Positions 27,257 through 35,427 of a stretch of DNA of 64,000 nt are shown here, piece by piece. Source of the DNA: Clostridiales bacterium CHKCI001 (GTDB taxonomy: Bacteria > Bacillota > Clostridia > Lachnospirales > Lachnospiraceae); assembly GCA_900045905.1 (NCBI GenBank), contig FCNS01000003.1, forward strand, positions 1 to 64,000, written 5' to 3'. How positions within the stretch are numbered: the first letter of the stretch is position 1; each line of letters opens with the position of its first letter. The notes below the pieces were generated by a model. That model saw only the letters and a program-made list of their open reading frames with translations, ran no database searches and was not told where the DNA came from. Made by a program: the position numbers and the translations under genes.

Positions 27257-29034
27257 GAGAAAATAAGAAGAATCGCCTTTCTATGTTACTTCACTGGGCT
27301 GGACGTGATAAATATTATCTACTTCTTTCTGTTATATGTTCGGCTATCAGTGGATTATGTACTATGATACCTTATTATGGTATCTATCAACTAATGGATG
27401 CGGGATTTGCTAACAGATTAACCAATTCTGTAATTTTAGAAAATTCTATTATGATTGCGGTGGCTATGGTTATTCGCTTCATATTATTTGGAAGTTCGGG
27501 AGTTGCATCTCATAAAGGGGCTTATGGCGCACTTTTTAAAGTACGTTGCATGGTAGTAAATCATATGGCAAAAGTACCTTTAGGAGCATTAAATGAACAG
27601 AGTACAGGAAATATAAAAACAGTATTGAATGAAGATATTGAAAAATTAGAACTTTTCTTGGCTCATAATCTGCCAGAACTTATTTACTATATGATAGGGC
27701 CAGTGGCAATATTTGTTTATTTGTTGACAGTTAATGTTCCGTTAGCATTGTTTACTTTGATTCCTATGGCTTTGGCGATTGCTGTAATGGGAGTTCTATT
27801 CCGAAATATGGATGCTATGATGGGACGTGCACACAAATCCTTAATGTCACTTAATACAATAATGATTGAATATATAAGCGGCATGAAACTAATTAAAGCA
27901 TATAATATGGGAAGTAAATCATTTACAAAATTTTCTAATGCAATTGAAGAGGAAAATGAAGTCTGGAATAGCCTTTCTAAAAAGATGGGACCACCATATG
28001 CTGTATTTGTGGTTATTATTGAGTGTGGCATGTTGTTTATGGTTCCAATAGGTGGAATGTTCTTTGTAAGGGGGTCTATTACTGCCAGTATATTTCTTTT
28101 ATTTGCGTATGTTGGTTCTTTATATCTTACAGAAATAAAGCCACTTCAAGAATTGGGTAGTAATTTTGCAGAAGTTTTAAATGGTGTTACAAAGGTTCAA
28201 GAAATTCTATCAATACCTACTTATGAGGATAATAAAGCTGAGAATAAAGAGTTTCCAAAAAATCAGGGAATTGAACTTTGTGATGTTACTTTTTCATATG
28301 ATAGTGAAACAAATGTATTAGAACATTGTAGTCTGAAAATTAAAGCTGGTGAAAAGATTGCCTTAGTAGGACGGTCTGGTGCTGGAAAAAGTACAATTAT
28401 AGAATTGATTTCCCGTTTTTATGATGTTAATAAGGGGTATATAAAAATTGGAGGTAAAAATGTAAAGGATATACCTTATGAAGTATTATTACAGAATGTA
28501 GCAATTGTATTTCAAAAAACATTTCTTACACGTGATAGTGTATTGGAAAATATACGAATGGGAAGTAATGCAAATCTAGAGGAAGTACAAGCAGCAGCAA
28601 AAGAGGCACAAATAGATGAGTTTATTATGAATTTACCTAATGGATATGACACTAAGGTTGGAAGTTTTGGAACACGCTTTTCAGGAGGAGAAAAGCAGAG
28701 AATTGCTATTGCAAGAGCAATTTTAAAAAATGCACCGATACTTATTCTTGATGAGGCTACAAGTGCAGCAGATCCAGAAAATCAAGTTGAAATTGATAAA
28801 GCAATACAGAATTTATGTAAGGGGAAAACTGTTATTATTGTAGCACATCGCTTAGGTGCGATTAAAATGTGTGATAAAGTAGCGGTTGTAGAAAATAAAA
28901 CGGTAACATCTTTTGGAACGCATGAAGAAGTAAGAAGAGAAAATGCTTATTATCAAAAAGCATGGAATGATTACGAAAAAGTGCGAAATGTATCATATCA
29001 AATCGGAAAGGAGGAGGAGTATGAAAATGCATAA
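27253..29034 (+). CDS. ABC transporter, membrane-ATPase half, YbtP/Irp6-like
   Basis: A 593-residue half-transporter with an exporter-type six-helix domain (about 1-320) and an ATPase domain (GRSGAGKST, FSGGEKQRIAIARAIL, LILDEATSAAD, AHRLG). In Yersinia the paired YbtP and YbtQ have this exporter fold but take up iron-yersiniabactin. The same pairing here with the next gene, inside a metallophore locus, suggests either uptake of the loaded product or export of the free one. All ATPase motifs are standard. It overlaps the ECF ATPase stop by four bases (ATGA). Confidence 0.88.
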   Translation: MRENKKNRLSMLLHWAGRDKYYLLLSVICSAISGLCTMIPYYGIYQLMDAGFANRLTNSVILENSIMIAVAMVIRFILFGSSGVASHKGAYGALFKVRCMVVNHMAKVPLGALNEQSTGNIKTVLNEDIEKLELFLAHNLPELIYYMIGPVAIFVYLLTVNVPLALFTLIPMALAIAVMGVLFRNMDAMMGRAHKSLMSLNTIMIEYISGMKLIKAYNMGSKSFTKFSNAIEEENEVWNSLSKKMGPPYAVFVVIIECGMLFMVPIGGMFFVRGSITASIFLLFAYVGSLYLTEIKPLQELGSNFAEVLNGVTKVQEILSIPTYEDNKAENKEFPKNQGIELCDVTFSYDSETNVLEHCSLKIKAGEKIALVGRSGAGKSTIIELISRFYDVNKGYIKIGGKNVKDIPYEVLLQNVAIVFQKTFLTRDSVLENIRMGSNANLEEVQAAAKEAQIDEFIMNLPNGYDTKVGSFGTRFSGGEKQRIAIARAILKNAPILILDEATSAADPENQVEIDKAIQNLCKGKTVIIVAHRLGAIKMCDKVAVVENKTVTSFGTHEEVRRENAYYQKAWNDYEKVRNVSYQIGKEEEYENA

Positions 29035-30730
29035 TGCGTTAAGGAAAAACAAAAACTTCTATTTGGGAATTACATTTACAGTTTTAGAAGGACTGTTATC
29101 AGGAAGTAATTCTATGGTGTTATATACCGTTATGCTGATGTTATATCATGAAAGTGTAAAATTACCTACTGTATTAACTGTAACTGCTATATTAGCAGGG
29201 ATTTATTTTTTTCGTCTATTTATATATAGTTTTGGGTATACACAAGGACAAATTGGGGGAGCTGCAGTCAGTAAACAAATTCGTTTGTATTTAGGAGATA
29301 AAATAAAGAAAATACCATTATCACATTTTACACAAAGGCAAACTGGACAGTATATTAATACAATAACAAGTGATGTAAGTAATTATGAGAAAATATTAAC
29401 ACATAAAACTGGTGATTTAGCTAAGAATATTTCTTTATCTGCAATGTTAATCATATTTGTCTGTGTAATATGGTTACCGGCGGGAATTATTATGTTATGT
29501 ACGGATTTGCTATTAATACCAGCAGTTTGGTTATCTTTTCAAGCAGTAAAAAAATATGGAAATCAAAAGAACCAAATAAGTGCTGAAAACGTTAGTAGTA
29601 TTGTAGAGTACGTATCAGGAATACAGACTTTTAGATCATATGGTATCGCTGGAACAAAAAATAAAACAGTTACAAAAGCTATGAAAGATTTTAGTAATAT
29701 AAGTTATGTTTATGAAGCTAAAGTACTTCCTATAGGTGCTGTATTGGGAATTCTTTCATGGTGTAGTATTCCTCTTGTCATGGTATTAGGAGCTAATCCT
29801 GTATTGAATGGGGAGCTAGATTTAGTTACATATCTTATGGTATGTATGTTACCGTTATTTTTGGCTAAGCTAGAATCTACTATATTTGTAGATTTAACAA
29901 GTTATAAAAATCTTACTATATCAAAACAACAAATTATAAAAATATTTGATGAAGTGGAAGAAACTGGAAGTAAAGAAAAATTTGTAACGGAAACTCATGA
30001 AATAACTTTTAAAGATGTGGAATTCTCATATGTCAGTGACGAGCCAGTATTGCATAAAATAAATTTTACAGTTCCAGATAAAAAATTGACAGCTATTGTT
30101 GGAGATTCTGGTTCGGGAAAATCTACAATTATAAATCTAATAGCTAAATATTATGAACCGCAGAACGGAACAATTTCTATAGGAGGACAGAAAATAGAGT
30201 ATATTTCGGCAGAAAGCGTTTTAGAACAAATTTCTATGGTAGATCAAGAGGTATTTTTATTTAATGATACTATTAGAGAAAATATACGGCATGCTCGTCC
30301 AGAAGCAACGGATGTAGAAATAGAACTGGCCTGTAAGGAAGCAAACTGTGATAGCTTTATTAGTAAAATGGAAAAAGGCTATGATACATTAACAGGTGAA
30401 AACGGAAATATGCTTTCTGGTGGTGAGCGGCAGAGACTTTCCATTGCTCGTGCTATTTTGAAAAATAGTCCAATACTTTTGTTGGATGAAGCAACGGCCT
30501 CTCTTGATATAGAAAATGAATTAGCTGTTAAGCAAGCTATTGCAAATTTATTAAAGGCGAAAAAGACTGTAATAATGATAGCTCACACATTATCTATTGT
30601 GAAAAATGCGAATAAAATACTTGTTGTATCGGGAGGGAAAATCGTAGAATGTGGAACTCATGAAGAATTATTAAAACAAAATGGGAAATATGCTGCAATG
30701 TGGAATGCAGAACAGAAGATTTCTGCTTAG
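29021..30730 (+). CDS. ABC transporter, membrane-ATPase half, YbtQ/Irp7-like
   Basis: A 569-residue partner of the preceding half-transporter: exporter-type membrane domain (about 1-310), then ATPase motifs GDSGSGKST, LSGGERQRLSIARAIL, LLLDEATASLD and AHTLS. I chose ATG 29021 (MKMHNALRK) because AAGGAGGAGG ends about six bases before it; the open frame extends 26 codons further into the neighbour but without a ribosome site. It overlaps the previous gene by 14 bases. Probably forms a heterodimer with that gene product. Last intact gene of the island. Confidence 0.88.
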   Translation: MKMHNALRKNKNFYLGITFTVLEGLLSGSNSMVLYTVMLMLYHESVKLPTVLTVTAILAGIYFFRLFIYSFGYTQGQIGGAAVSKQIRLYLGDKIKKIPLSHFTQRQTGQYINTITSDVSNYEKILTHKTGDLAKNISLSAMLIIFVCVIWLPAGIIMLCTDLLLIPAVWLSFQAVKKYGNQKNQISAENVSSIVEYVSGIQTFRSYGIAGTKNKTVTKAMKDFSNISYVYEAKVLPIGAVLGILSWCSIPLVMVLGANPVLNGELDLVTYLMVCMLPLFLAKLESTIFVDLTSYKNLTISKQQIIKIFDEVEETGSKEKFVTETHEITFKDVEFSYVSDEPVLHKINFTVPDKKLTAIVGDSGSGKSTIINLIAKYYEPQNGTISIGGQKIEYISAESVLEQISMVDQEVFLFNDTIRENIRHARPEATDVEIELACKEANCDSFISKMEKGYDTLTGENGNMLSGGERQRLSIARAILKNSPILLLDEATASLDIENELAVKQAIANLLKAKKTVIMIAHTLSIVKNANKILVVSGGKIVECGTHEELLKQNGKYAAMWNAEQKISA

Positions 30731-30815
30731 TGGTATCAAGATATTCATTGAAGGAAAGAAAAGATTGGTGTTTTATATTTAATAAGGAGACAATAGAATA
30801 AAAAGGGGAATTTTG

Positions 30816-31184
30816 ATGAAGATTCATGGGGCTGGGGAAGATTAGTTAGAGGCTATTTTGATTCTTCAAAAAAATATGGTATGGTGCGTTCAGTAGATGT
30901 AGCTCGGCACATGGATGTATCAAAACCCAGCGTATGCTATACCGTTGCAACCTTACATGATGGTGGTTTTTTTAATGAATGAAAATTGTTTTCCTCATCT
31001 GACTGATGAAGGTCAGGAAGTAGCAGAAAAAATTTATGAGCGTCATTGCTTTTTTAGAGAGCTACTTATAGCGATGGGTGTTGCTCCGAAAACCGCAGAA
31101 GTTGAGGCTTGTCGGATGGAACACGTTATCAGTGAAGAGTCCTTTGAACGATTGAAAAAAACTGAATTTATAGATAATCTATGA
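30816..31184 (+). pseudogene. broken DtxR/MntR-family metal-dependent repressor
   Basis: AAAAGGGGA and ATG 30816 open a frame MKIHGAGED that hits TAG at 30843, where relatives continue with Tyr-Leu-Glu. The helix-turn-helix (KYGMVRSVDVARHMDVSKPS, ending ATLHDGGFF) then continues in another frame, shifted in an A-run near 30868-30874, and a second shift in the T-run near 30966-30972 restores the first frame for MNENCFPHLTDEGQEVAEKI and RHCFFRELLIAMGVAP with the dimerisation/metal-site region. Three lesions make it non-functional. Metal-dependent repressors of this family usually control such loci, so the operator copies seen here must now answer to another family member, or to none. Confidence 0.8.
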
Positions 31185-31227
31185 ATTAGTTATTACTTAT
31201 TTATAAGTCTGTCATGTTAAGAAGATA

Positions 31228-31257
31228 CTGGCAGACTATGCTTGGTTTGTCTGCCAG
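31228..31257. terminator. hairpin after the repressor remnant
   Basis: CTGGCAGAC and GTCTGCCAG pair around a 12-base loop. No T-run follows, so it is a hairpin of uncertain function. From here to 31473 no gene is recognisable. Confidence 0.35.
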
Positions 31258-31473
31258 CTTATAGGGAATCATCGGATTCAGCATTGTTTTGGATGAATAA
31301 TAATTGCTCAGCCAGAAAATTTAAAGAGTTTAAAAGCATTTTTTTGTTTTATTTGCTGCTGTAGGGTTACAATACATGTGTTACAACAAGATAATAAAAA
31401 AGCGAGGATTGGCTCTTTTTGTGTTATATTTGAATCACCACAAAACAAAAAATACACAAAGGAGGATCCCCGC

Positions 31474-31545
31474 ATGACAAGTATAACACAAGATATGCGA
31501 TATCGTCTATCACCTATTCAATATGCTCAGAAATTTGGCGTTACT
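31474..31545 (+). pseudogene. 5' fragment of an IS-type helix-turn-helix transposase
   Basis: AAAGGAGG precedes an ATG that opens MTSITQDMRYRLSPIQYAQ, the recognisable start of a helix-turn-helix/integrase-core transposase common in Lachnospiraceae. After about 24 codons, at a GVT, the frame passes directly into thioredoxin reductase sequence, so only the first end of the IS remains. Confidence 0.55.
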
Positions 31546-31680
31546 ATTCCAGTAAACGAAAAAATGGAAACAGAAATTCCAGGTGTTTATGCGGTTGGCG
31601 ATATTCGAGTGAAACAAGTTCGGCAAGTGGCTACTGCAGTTGCAGATGGAGCAATTGCAGCAATTAATGCAGCATTATAA
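31546..31680 (+). pseudogene. 3' fragment of thioredoxin reductase
   Basis: The open frame continues with NEKMETEIPGVYAVGDIR and ends QVATAVADGAIAAINAAL. This is the C-terminal FAD-binding segment of TrxB, whose motif is GVYAVGD. The catalytic CxxC and the N-terminal nucleotide domain are absent. The gene was cut by the IS fragment upstream, so about 85 percent of trxB is missing. A terminator hairpin follows at 31733. Confidence 0.75.
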
Positions 31681-31732
31681 TGAACAAAGAAAATCTCGAT
31701 AAAAGATTTTGGTTGCATATCATGATGAAAAA

Positions 31733-31771
31733 AGTAGGCAAGGAGAATGCTTCTAATTCTCTTTGCCTACT
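31733..31771 (+). terminator. hairpin after the trxB remnant
   Basis: AGTAGGCAAGGAGAAT and ATTCTCTTTGCCTACT pair with one mismatch around a short loop, followed by TTTAA. Probably the old trxB terminator. Confidence 0.6.
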
Positions 31772-31820
31772 TTAAGGTATAGGGATAAATAATTTTATTT
31801 TAATAATACGAGTTAGAATT

Positions 31821-32705
31821 TTATCCTTCAGAAAATTCTTCGTAAGCAATTTCTAGAAACTTTTCGGCCGCTTTTGAGAATACTTGATATTTTTTCCATA
31901 CAAGATCTAATTTTGCCTCAAACTTAGGAAAAAGTGGTTTAAAGCAGAGGTTGCAATCTCCAGTTGTATTGATTAATTTATCAAGGCATAACGCATAGCC
32001 AAAACCTTCATCCACCATAAGGGAGGCATTGTATACAAGATTATAAGTAGTAACAATGTTTAATTTTTCAAAATCTGCTCCAAGCCATCCAGAGAACTCA
32101 TTATTTACTAACGTCTGTGCAGATGTGATGATTGGAATATCCCATAAATCATCTGGAGTTATGAAGTCTTTTTTGGATAGAGGACTGTCCTTTCTCATAA
32201 GTAATCCCCAAGTATCCGTGGCAGGAAGACGAATATAATTATATTTCGTTATATCGGCAGGTTCAATTAATACACCAAAGTCTAGTAGCCCTTTATCTAA
32301 GCGTTCTGTTACATCATCTCCATTTCCACTGTATAAGTGATAGCGAATATCTGGATAATTTTTTTGAAGTTTTGCTGCAACTCGTGCCGTTAGACGCATA
32401 GCATCGGTTTCTCCTCCTCCAATATAGACATCTCCAGTAATCGTATCTTCAGGAGTGCTAATTTCCGCAGTTGTTTTTTCTACCAGATCCATAATTTCAT
32501 TTGCTCTTTTGCGGAAAAGAATTCCATCTTCGGTTAAAGTAATCTTTCGGTTACCTCGAATAAATAATTTTTTTCCAAGTTCTTGTTCCAACTCCATTAA
32601 TTGTCTAGAAAGCGTTGGTTGCGTTAAATGCAATGATTCCGCAGCATTAGAAATATTTTGCTCTCTAGCAACGGCGAGAAAATAGCGTAAAACACGTAAT
32701 TCCAT
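31821..32705 (-). CDS. LysR-family transcriptional regulator
   Basis: About 294 residues: an N-terminal winged helix-turn-helix (MELRVLRYFLAVAREQNISN, then AAESLHLTQPTLSRQLMELE) and a periplasmic-binding-like effector domain (YIGGGETDAMRLT onward). I chose ATG 32705 because AGGAGG lies eight bases upstream; the GTG nine bases earlier touches that site. It is divergent from the polysaccharide deacetylase-like gene and two palindromes lie between, so it probably controls that gene and the membrane protein after it. The effector is unknown. Confidence 0.9.
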   Translation of the reverse strand: MELRVLRYFLAVAREQNISNAAESLHLTQPTLSRQLMELEQELGKKLFIRGNRKITLTEDGILFRKRANEIMDLVEKTTAEISTPEDTITGDVYIGGGETDAMRLTARVAAKLQKNYPDIRYHLYSGNGDDVTERLDKGLLDFGVLIEPADITKYNYIRLPATDTWGLLMRKDSPLSKKDFITPDDLWDIPIITSAQTLVNNEFSGWLGADFEKLNIVTTYNLVYNASLMVDEGFGYALCLDKLINTTGDCNLCFKPLFPKFEAKLDLVWKKYQVFSKAAEKFLEIAYEEFSEG

Positions 32706-32750
32706 AACAAACACCTCCTCTAATCCTACACTTAGTATTATAGAAAATTA

Positions 32751-32773
32751 TAATATGCTTGTCAAGCATATTA
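32751..32773. promoter_or_regulatory. 23-bp perfect palindrome, probable LysR site
   Basis: Arms TAATATGCTTG and CAAGCATATTA flank one central T. It contains the T-N11-A spacing typical of LysR boxes and lies 46 bp upstream of the regulator start. Confidence 0.6.
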
Positions 32774-32791
32774 AAATGTAGATAAAAGTAT

Positions 32792-32810
32792 TTACTATAC
32801 TAAATAGTAA
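32792..32810. promoter_or_regulatory. second inverted repeat in the LysR intergenic region
   Basis: TTACTAT and ATAGTAA are separated by five bases. It lies about 38 bp upstream of a TATAAT (32848-32853) that probably serves the deacetylase gene, so it could be the activation site of the LysR protein. Confidence 0.4.
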
Positions 32811-32901
32811 TTCGTTTATAGAAAATGATTTTTTAATTGTTTTATGTTATAATAGCAGTCGAAAGAAAAATTAAGTGCTTATGGAGGAGGAAACAATTAA
32901 G

Positions 32902-33696
32902 ATGAGAAATATTTATATTTGTTTTCCAGGGGGAAAACATAAAGTATTGACAATGAGTTATGATGATGGAAAAATTGATGATTATCGCCTTGTGTCGATT
33001 TTTAATAAAAATGAGATAAAGGGAACATTTCATTTAAATTCACAGCTTTCTATGAAAGAACGAATACCAGTATCGGAATATAAAAAATTATATGCAGGAC
33101 ATGAAGTTTCCTGTCATACATGTACTCATCCAACAATTGCACGCTGTCCAATGGAACAGGTTGTCAGTCAAATTTTAGAAGATAGAAAAGCGTTAGAAGA
33201 AGCAGTTGGATATCCAGTAAGAGGATTATCGTATCCAAATGGTTCTTTTTCCAAGGAAATTGTAGATGCCCTGCCTGCACTTGGAATTCGTTATGCAAGA
33301 GTAGTAGGCAACACAGATAGTTTTGCTATGCCAGAGAATTTTTTAACATGGATGGCAACGTGTCATCATAATCATAATCTTTTAGAATTAGGAAAAGAGT
33401 TTATAAATTTGCATAAAACCCAATATCTTTATATGATGTATGTATGGGGACATAGTTATGAATTTTCTCGTGATAATAACTGGGAATTAATCGAAGAATT
33501 TTGCAGTATGGTTAGTCAGAAAGAAGATATTTGGTATGCAACGAATATTGAGATTGTAGACTATATGGATGCTGCAAAGCGCTTGTATTATACTGCCGCT
33601 GGAGATAAAGTATATAATCCATCCGCTCAATCGGTATGGCTGGAAATAGATAAAGAAAAAATAGAAATTCCAGGTGGACAGATGTGTGAAATTTAA
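32902..33696 (+). CDS. polysaccharide deacetylase-like (NodB-fold) protein
   Basis: About 264 residues with the carbohydrate esterase family 4 motifs: TMSYDDGKIDD with the catalytic/metal Asp pair, the metal-binding H-x3-H in CHTCTHP, and GLSYPNGSFS. No signal peptide or membrane anchor is visible, so it is probably cytoplasmic, unlike the peptidoglycan deacetylases. I start at ATG 32902, 11 bases after GGAGGAGG; the open frame reaches back nine codons to a GTG across that site. It lies opposite the LysR gene and 24 bases before the DUF1275 protein. Substrate unknown. Confidence 0.8.
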   Translation: MRNIYICFPGGKHKVLTMSYDDGKIDDYRLVSIFNKNEIKGTFHLNSQLSMKERIPVSEYKKLYAGHEVSCHTCTHPTIARCPMEQVVSQILEDRKALEEAVGYPVRGLSYPNGSFSKEIVDALPALGIRYARVVGNTDSFAMPENFLTWMATCHHNHNLLELGKEFINLHKTQYLYMMYVWGHSYEFSRDNNWELIEEFCSMVSQKEDIWYATNIEIVDYMDAAKRLYYTAAGDKVYNPSAQSVWLEIDKEKIEIPGGQMCEI

Positions 33697-33720
33697 TACA
33701 AGAAAAATGAGGAAAGAATT

Positions 33721-34440
33721 ATGAAAACGATAAGGAAGAAATGGGTTTGGAGAATACGGTTATCCGCTCAAAACCAAATGTCAGAATCATTCTGCAATAG
33801 TGCTGTTTTGGCTTTGTCTGGAGGATTTCAAGATGCATATACATACAATACAAGAAATGAAGTATTTTCCAATGCTCAGACAGGAAATGTAGTTTTAATG
33901 AGTCAGAATTTTATGATTGGAGAATGGATGAATGCACTCAAGTATTTATTTCCAATCTTAGCATTTGCAGTGGGTGTTTTTATTGCAGAGAGAATTCAGA
34001 ATCGGTATCGTTATGCGAAACGTTTGCATTGGAGACAGAGCATATTATTAGCAGAAATTGGAATTTTATTTTTTGTGGGCTTTTTTCCTGTTGAACTTAA
34101 TACCATTGCAACGATTCTGGTTTCATTTACTTGTGCAATGCAAGTACAGACATTCCGAAAAGTGAATGGTTACGCCTATGCCAGCACAATGTGTATTGGA
34201 AATCTAAGAAGTGGAACAGCGATTCTATCCTTGTATTTGCGGGAGAAAAAACCAGAACAATTGAAACAGGCAATGTATTATTTTGGTATTATTTTCTTTT
34301 TTGCAGTAGGTGCTGGAATTGGAGGAAATTTATCTGCTAAATTTGGAATTCATATGATATGGTTTTCCTGTTTACTTTTGTTAATCAGCTTCTTTTTCAT
34401 GTCATTAGAAAAATTGGGTGTTAAGGTAGAGGAAAAATAA
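33721..34440 (+). CDS. DUF1275 (YoaK-family) membrane protein
   Basis: A 239-residue integral membrane protein with about six hydrophobic segments. The family signature is clear: ALSGGFQDAYTYNTRNEVFS followed by NAQTGNVVLMSQNF, and later the QTFRKVNGYAYASTMCIGNL region. GAGGAAAG precedes the ATG. It follows the deacetylase-like gene closely and is probably in its transcript, under the LysR protein. Function of the family is not established; transport has been suggested. Confidence 0.85.
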   Translation: MKTIRKKWVWRIRLSAQNQMSESFCNSAVLALSGGFQDAYTYNTRNEVFSNAQTGNVVLMSQNFMIGEWMNALKYLFPILAFAVGVFIAERIQNRYRYAKRLHWRQSILLAEIGILFFVGFFPVELNTIATILVSFTCAMQVQTFRKVNGYAYASTMCIGNLRSGTAILSLYLREKKPEQLKQAMYYFGIIFFFAVGAGIGGNLSAKFGIHMIWFSCLLLLISFFFMSLEKLGVKVEEK

Positions 34441-34458
34441 CTGTATAGAAAAATTTTA

Positions 34459-34488
34459 GGGGCATATCATATCAAGATGGCCCCTTTT
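34459..34488 (+). terminator. intrinsic terminator
   Basis: GGGGC and GCCCC with a partly paired interior, followed by TTTT. It ends the deacetylase/DUF1275 transcript. Confidence 0.65.
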
Positions 34489-34602
34489 GCTATGTTTCAT
34501 TTGAATTTTTGGGAAAATAGAGTGATGGATATAAAAATTCATGTTATAATGGATAAAACATAGGTAGGTGAATCGTAAACAAAAAAAGGTTAGGAGGAAA
34601 TT

Positions 34603-34983
34603 ATGGCAAGAACAAAGAAGAATCCATTACATAAGAGTTTTGGATATGCGTTTGCAGGGATTTTTGCATGTATAAAAAAAGAGCGAAATATGAAAATACA
34701 TTGTAGTGCAGTAGTTTTTGTAACGATTGCAGGAGTAATACTAAAACTGACAGCTATGGAATGGTGCATTTGTTTGGTTCTATTTGGAATGATTCTGGCA
34801 TTAGAATTAGTAAATACTGCATTGGAGGCAGTTGTGGATCTTGTTACACGAGAAAAGAAACCATTGGCAAAACTGGCAAAAGATACGGCAGCAGGTGCAG
34901 TTCTAATTGCGGCAATTATGGCAGCAGTAATTGGATGTATTATTTTTCTGCCAAAGATTTTTACCTATTTACGAATAATTTAA
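34603..34983 (+). CDS. dgkA: diacylglycerol/undecaprenol kinase family protein
   Basis: A 126-residue three-helix membrane kinase. Visible: SFGYAFAGIFACIKKERNMKIH (N-terminal amphipathic helix and the E-RN-KIH motif), ALELVNTALEAVVDL with the catalytic Glu, and AKDTAAGAVLI. In Gram-positive bacteria this family mostly phosphorylates undecaprenol for cell-wall precursor recycling, and the length fits. AGGAGG precedes the ATG. Monocistronic or with the phasin-like gene 55 bases on. Confidence 0.92.
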   Translation: MARTKKNPLHKSFGYAFAGIFACIKKERNMKIHCSAVVFVTIAGVILKLTAMEWCICLVLFGMILALELVNTALEAVVDLVTREKKPLAKLAKDTAAGAVLIAAIMAAVIGCIIFLPKIFTYLRII

Positions 34984-35037
34984 GCTGGTGTATAATGATA
35001 ATCAGATAATAAGTTGTAAAGAAAGGAATGTGTAAGA

Positions 35038-35427
35038 ATGGATAAATTCGGGGATAATATTAAAAAAATTTTACTGGCAGGAATTGGAACCGTAGCAGTA
35101 ACAGCAGAAAAATCAAAAGAAATACTGGATGAAATGGTGAAAAAAGGAGAATTGACAGTAGAACAAGGCAAAGTGCTGAACCAAGAATTAAAGCATAATA
35201 TTAAGAAAACAGTGAAAGAAAAGGTCAATGTTTCTGTGAAACCTTCTTCTCCAGAAGAATTAAGTGAACTTTTGGATCAGATGACTCCAGAGCAGCTTGC
35301 ACAGTTGAAAGAACAGATTCAAAAGATGGAAGAAAAACAAACGGTCGCAGCAGAGGAAGAGTCTTCTAATTCAGAAACAAAAGAACAGGAGAGCAAATCG
35401 GAAGAGAAAAAAGATCAGGATGAATAA
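35038..35427 (+). CDS. phasin-like small helical protein
   Basis: A 129-residue protein with an N-terminal helical region (FGDNIKKILLAGIGTVAVTA, then EKSKEILDEMVKKGELTVEQ and GKVLNQELKHN) resembling phasin-superfamily proteins, and a charged, low-complexity Glu/Lys/Ser tail. It overlaps the UbiB start by eight bases. Phasin-like genes sit before UbiB-type kinases in many clostridia, so the two probably work together, perhaps at the membrane. Exact role unknown. AAAGGAATG lies before the ATG. Confidence 0.7.
   Translation: MDKFGDNIKKILLAGIGTVAVTAEKSKEILDEMVKKGELTVEQGKVLNQELKHNIKKTVKEKVNVSVKPSSPEELSELLDQMTPEQLAQLKEQIQKMEEKQTVAAEEESSNSETKEQESKSEEKKDQDE

Noticed and set aside
31378-31473. The first 32 codons of the open frame before the IS/trxB junction
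   Set aside because: No ribosome site before the GTG and no similarity; the real IS start is ATG 31474 after AAAGGAGG.
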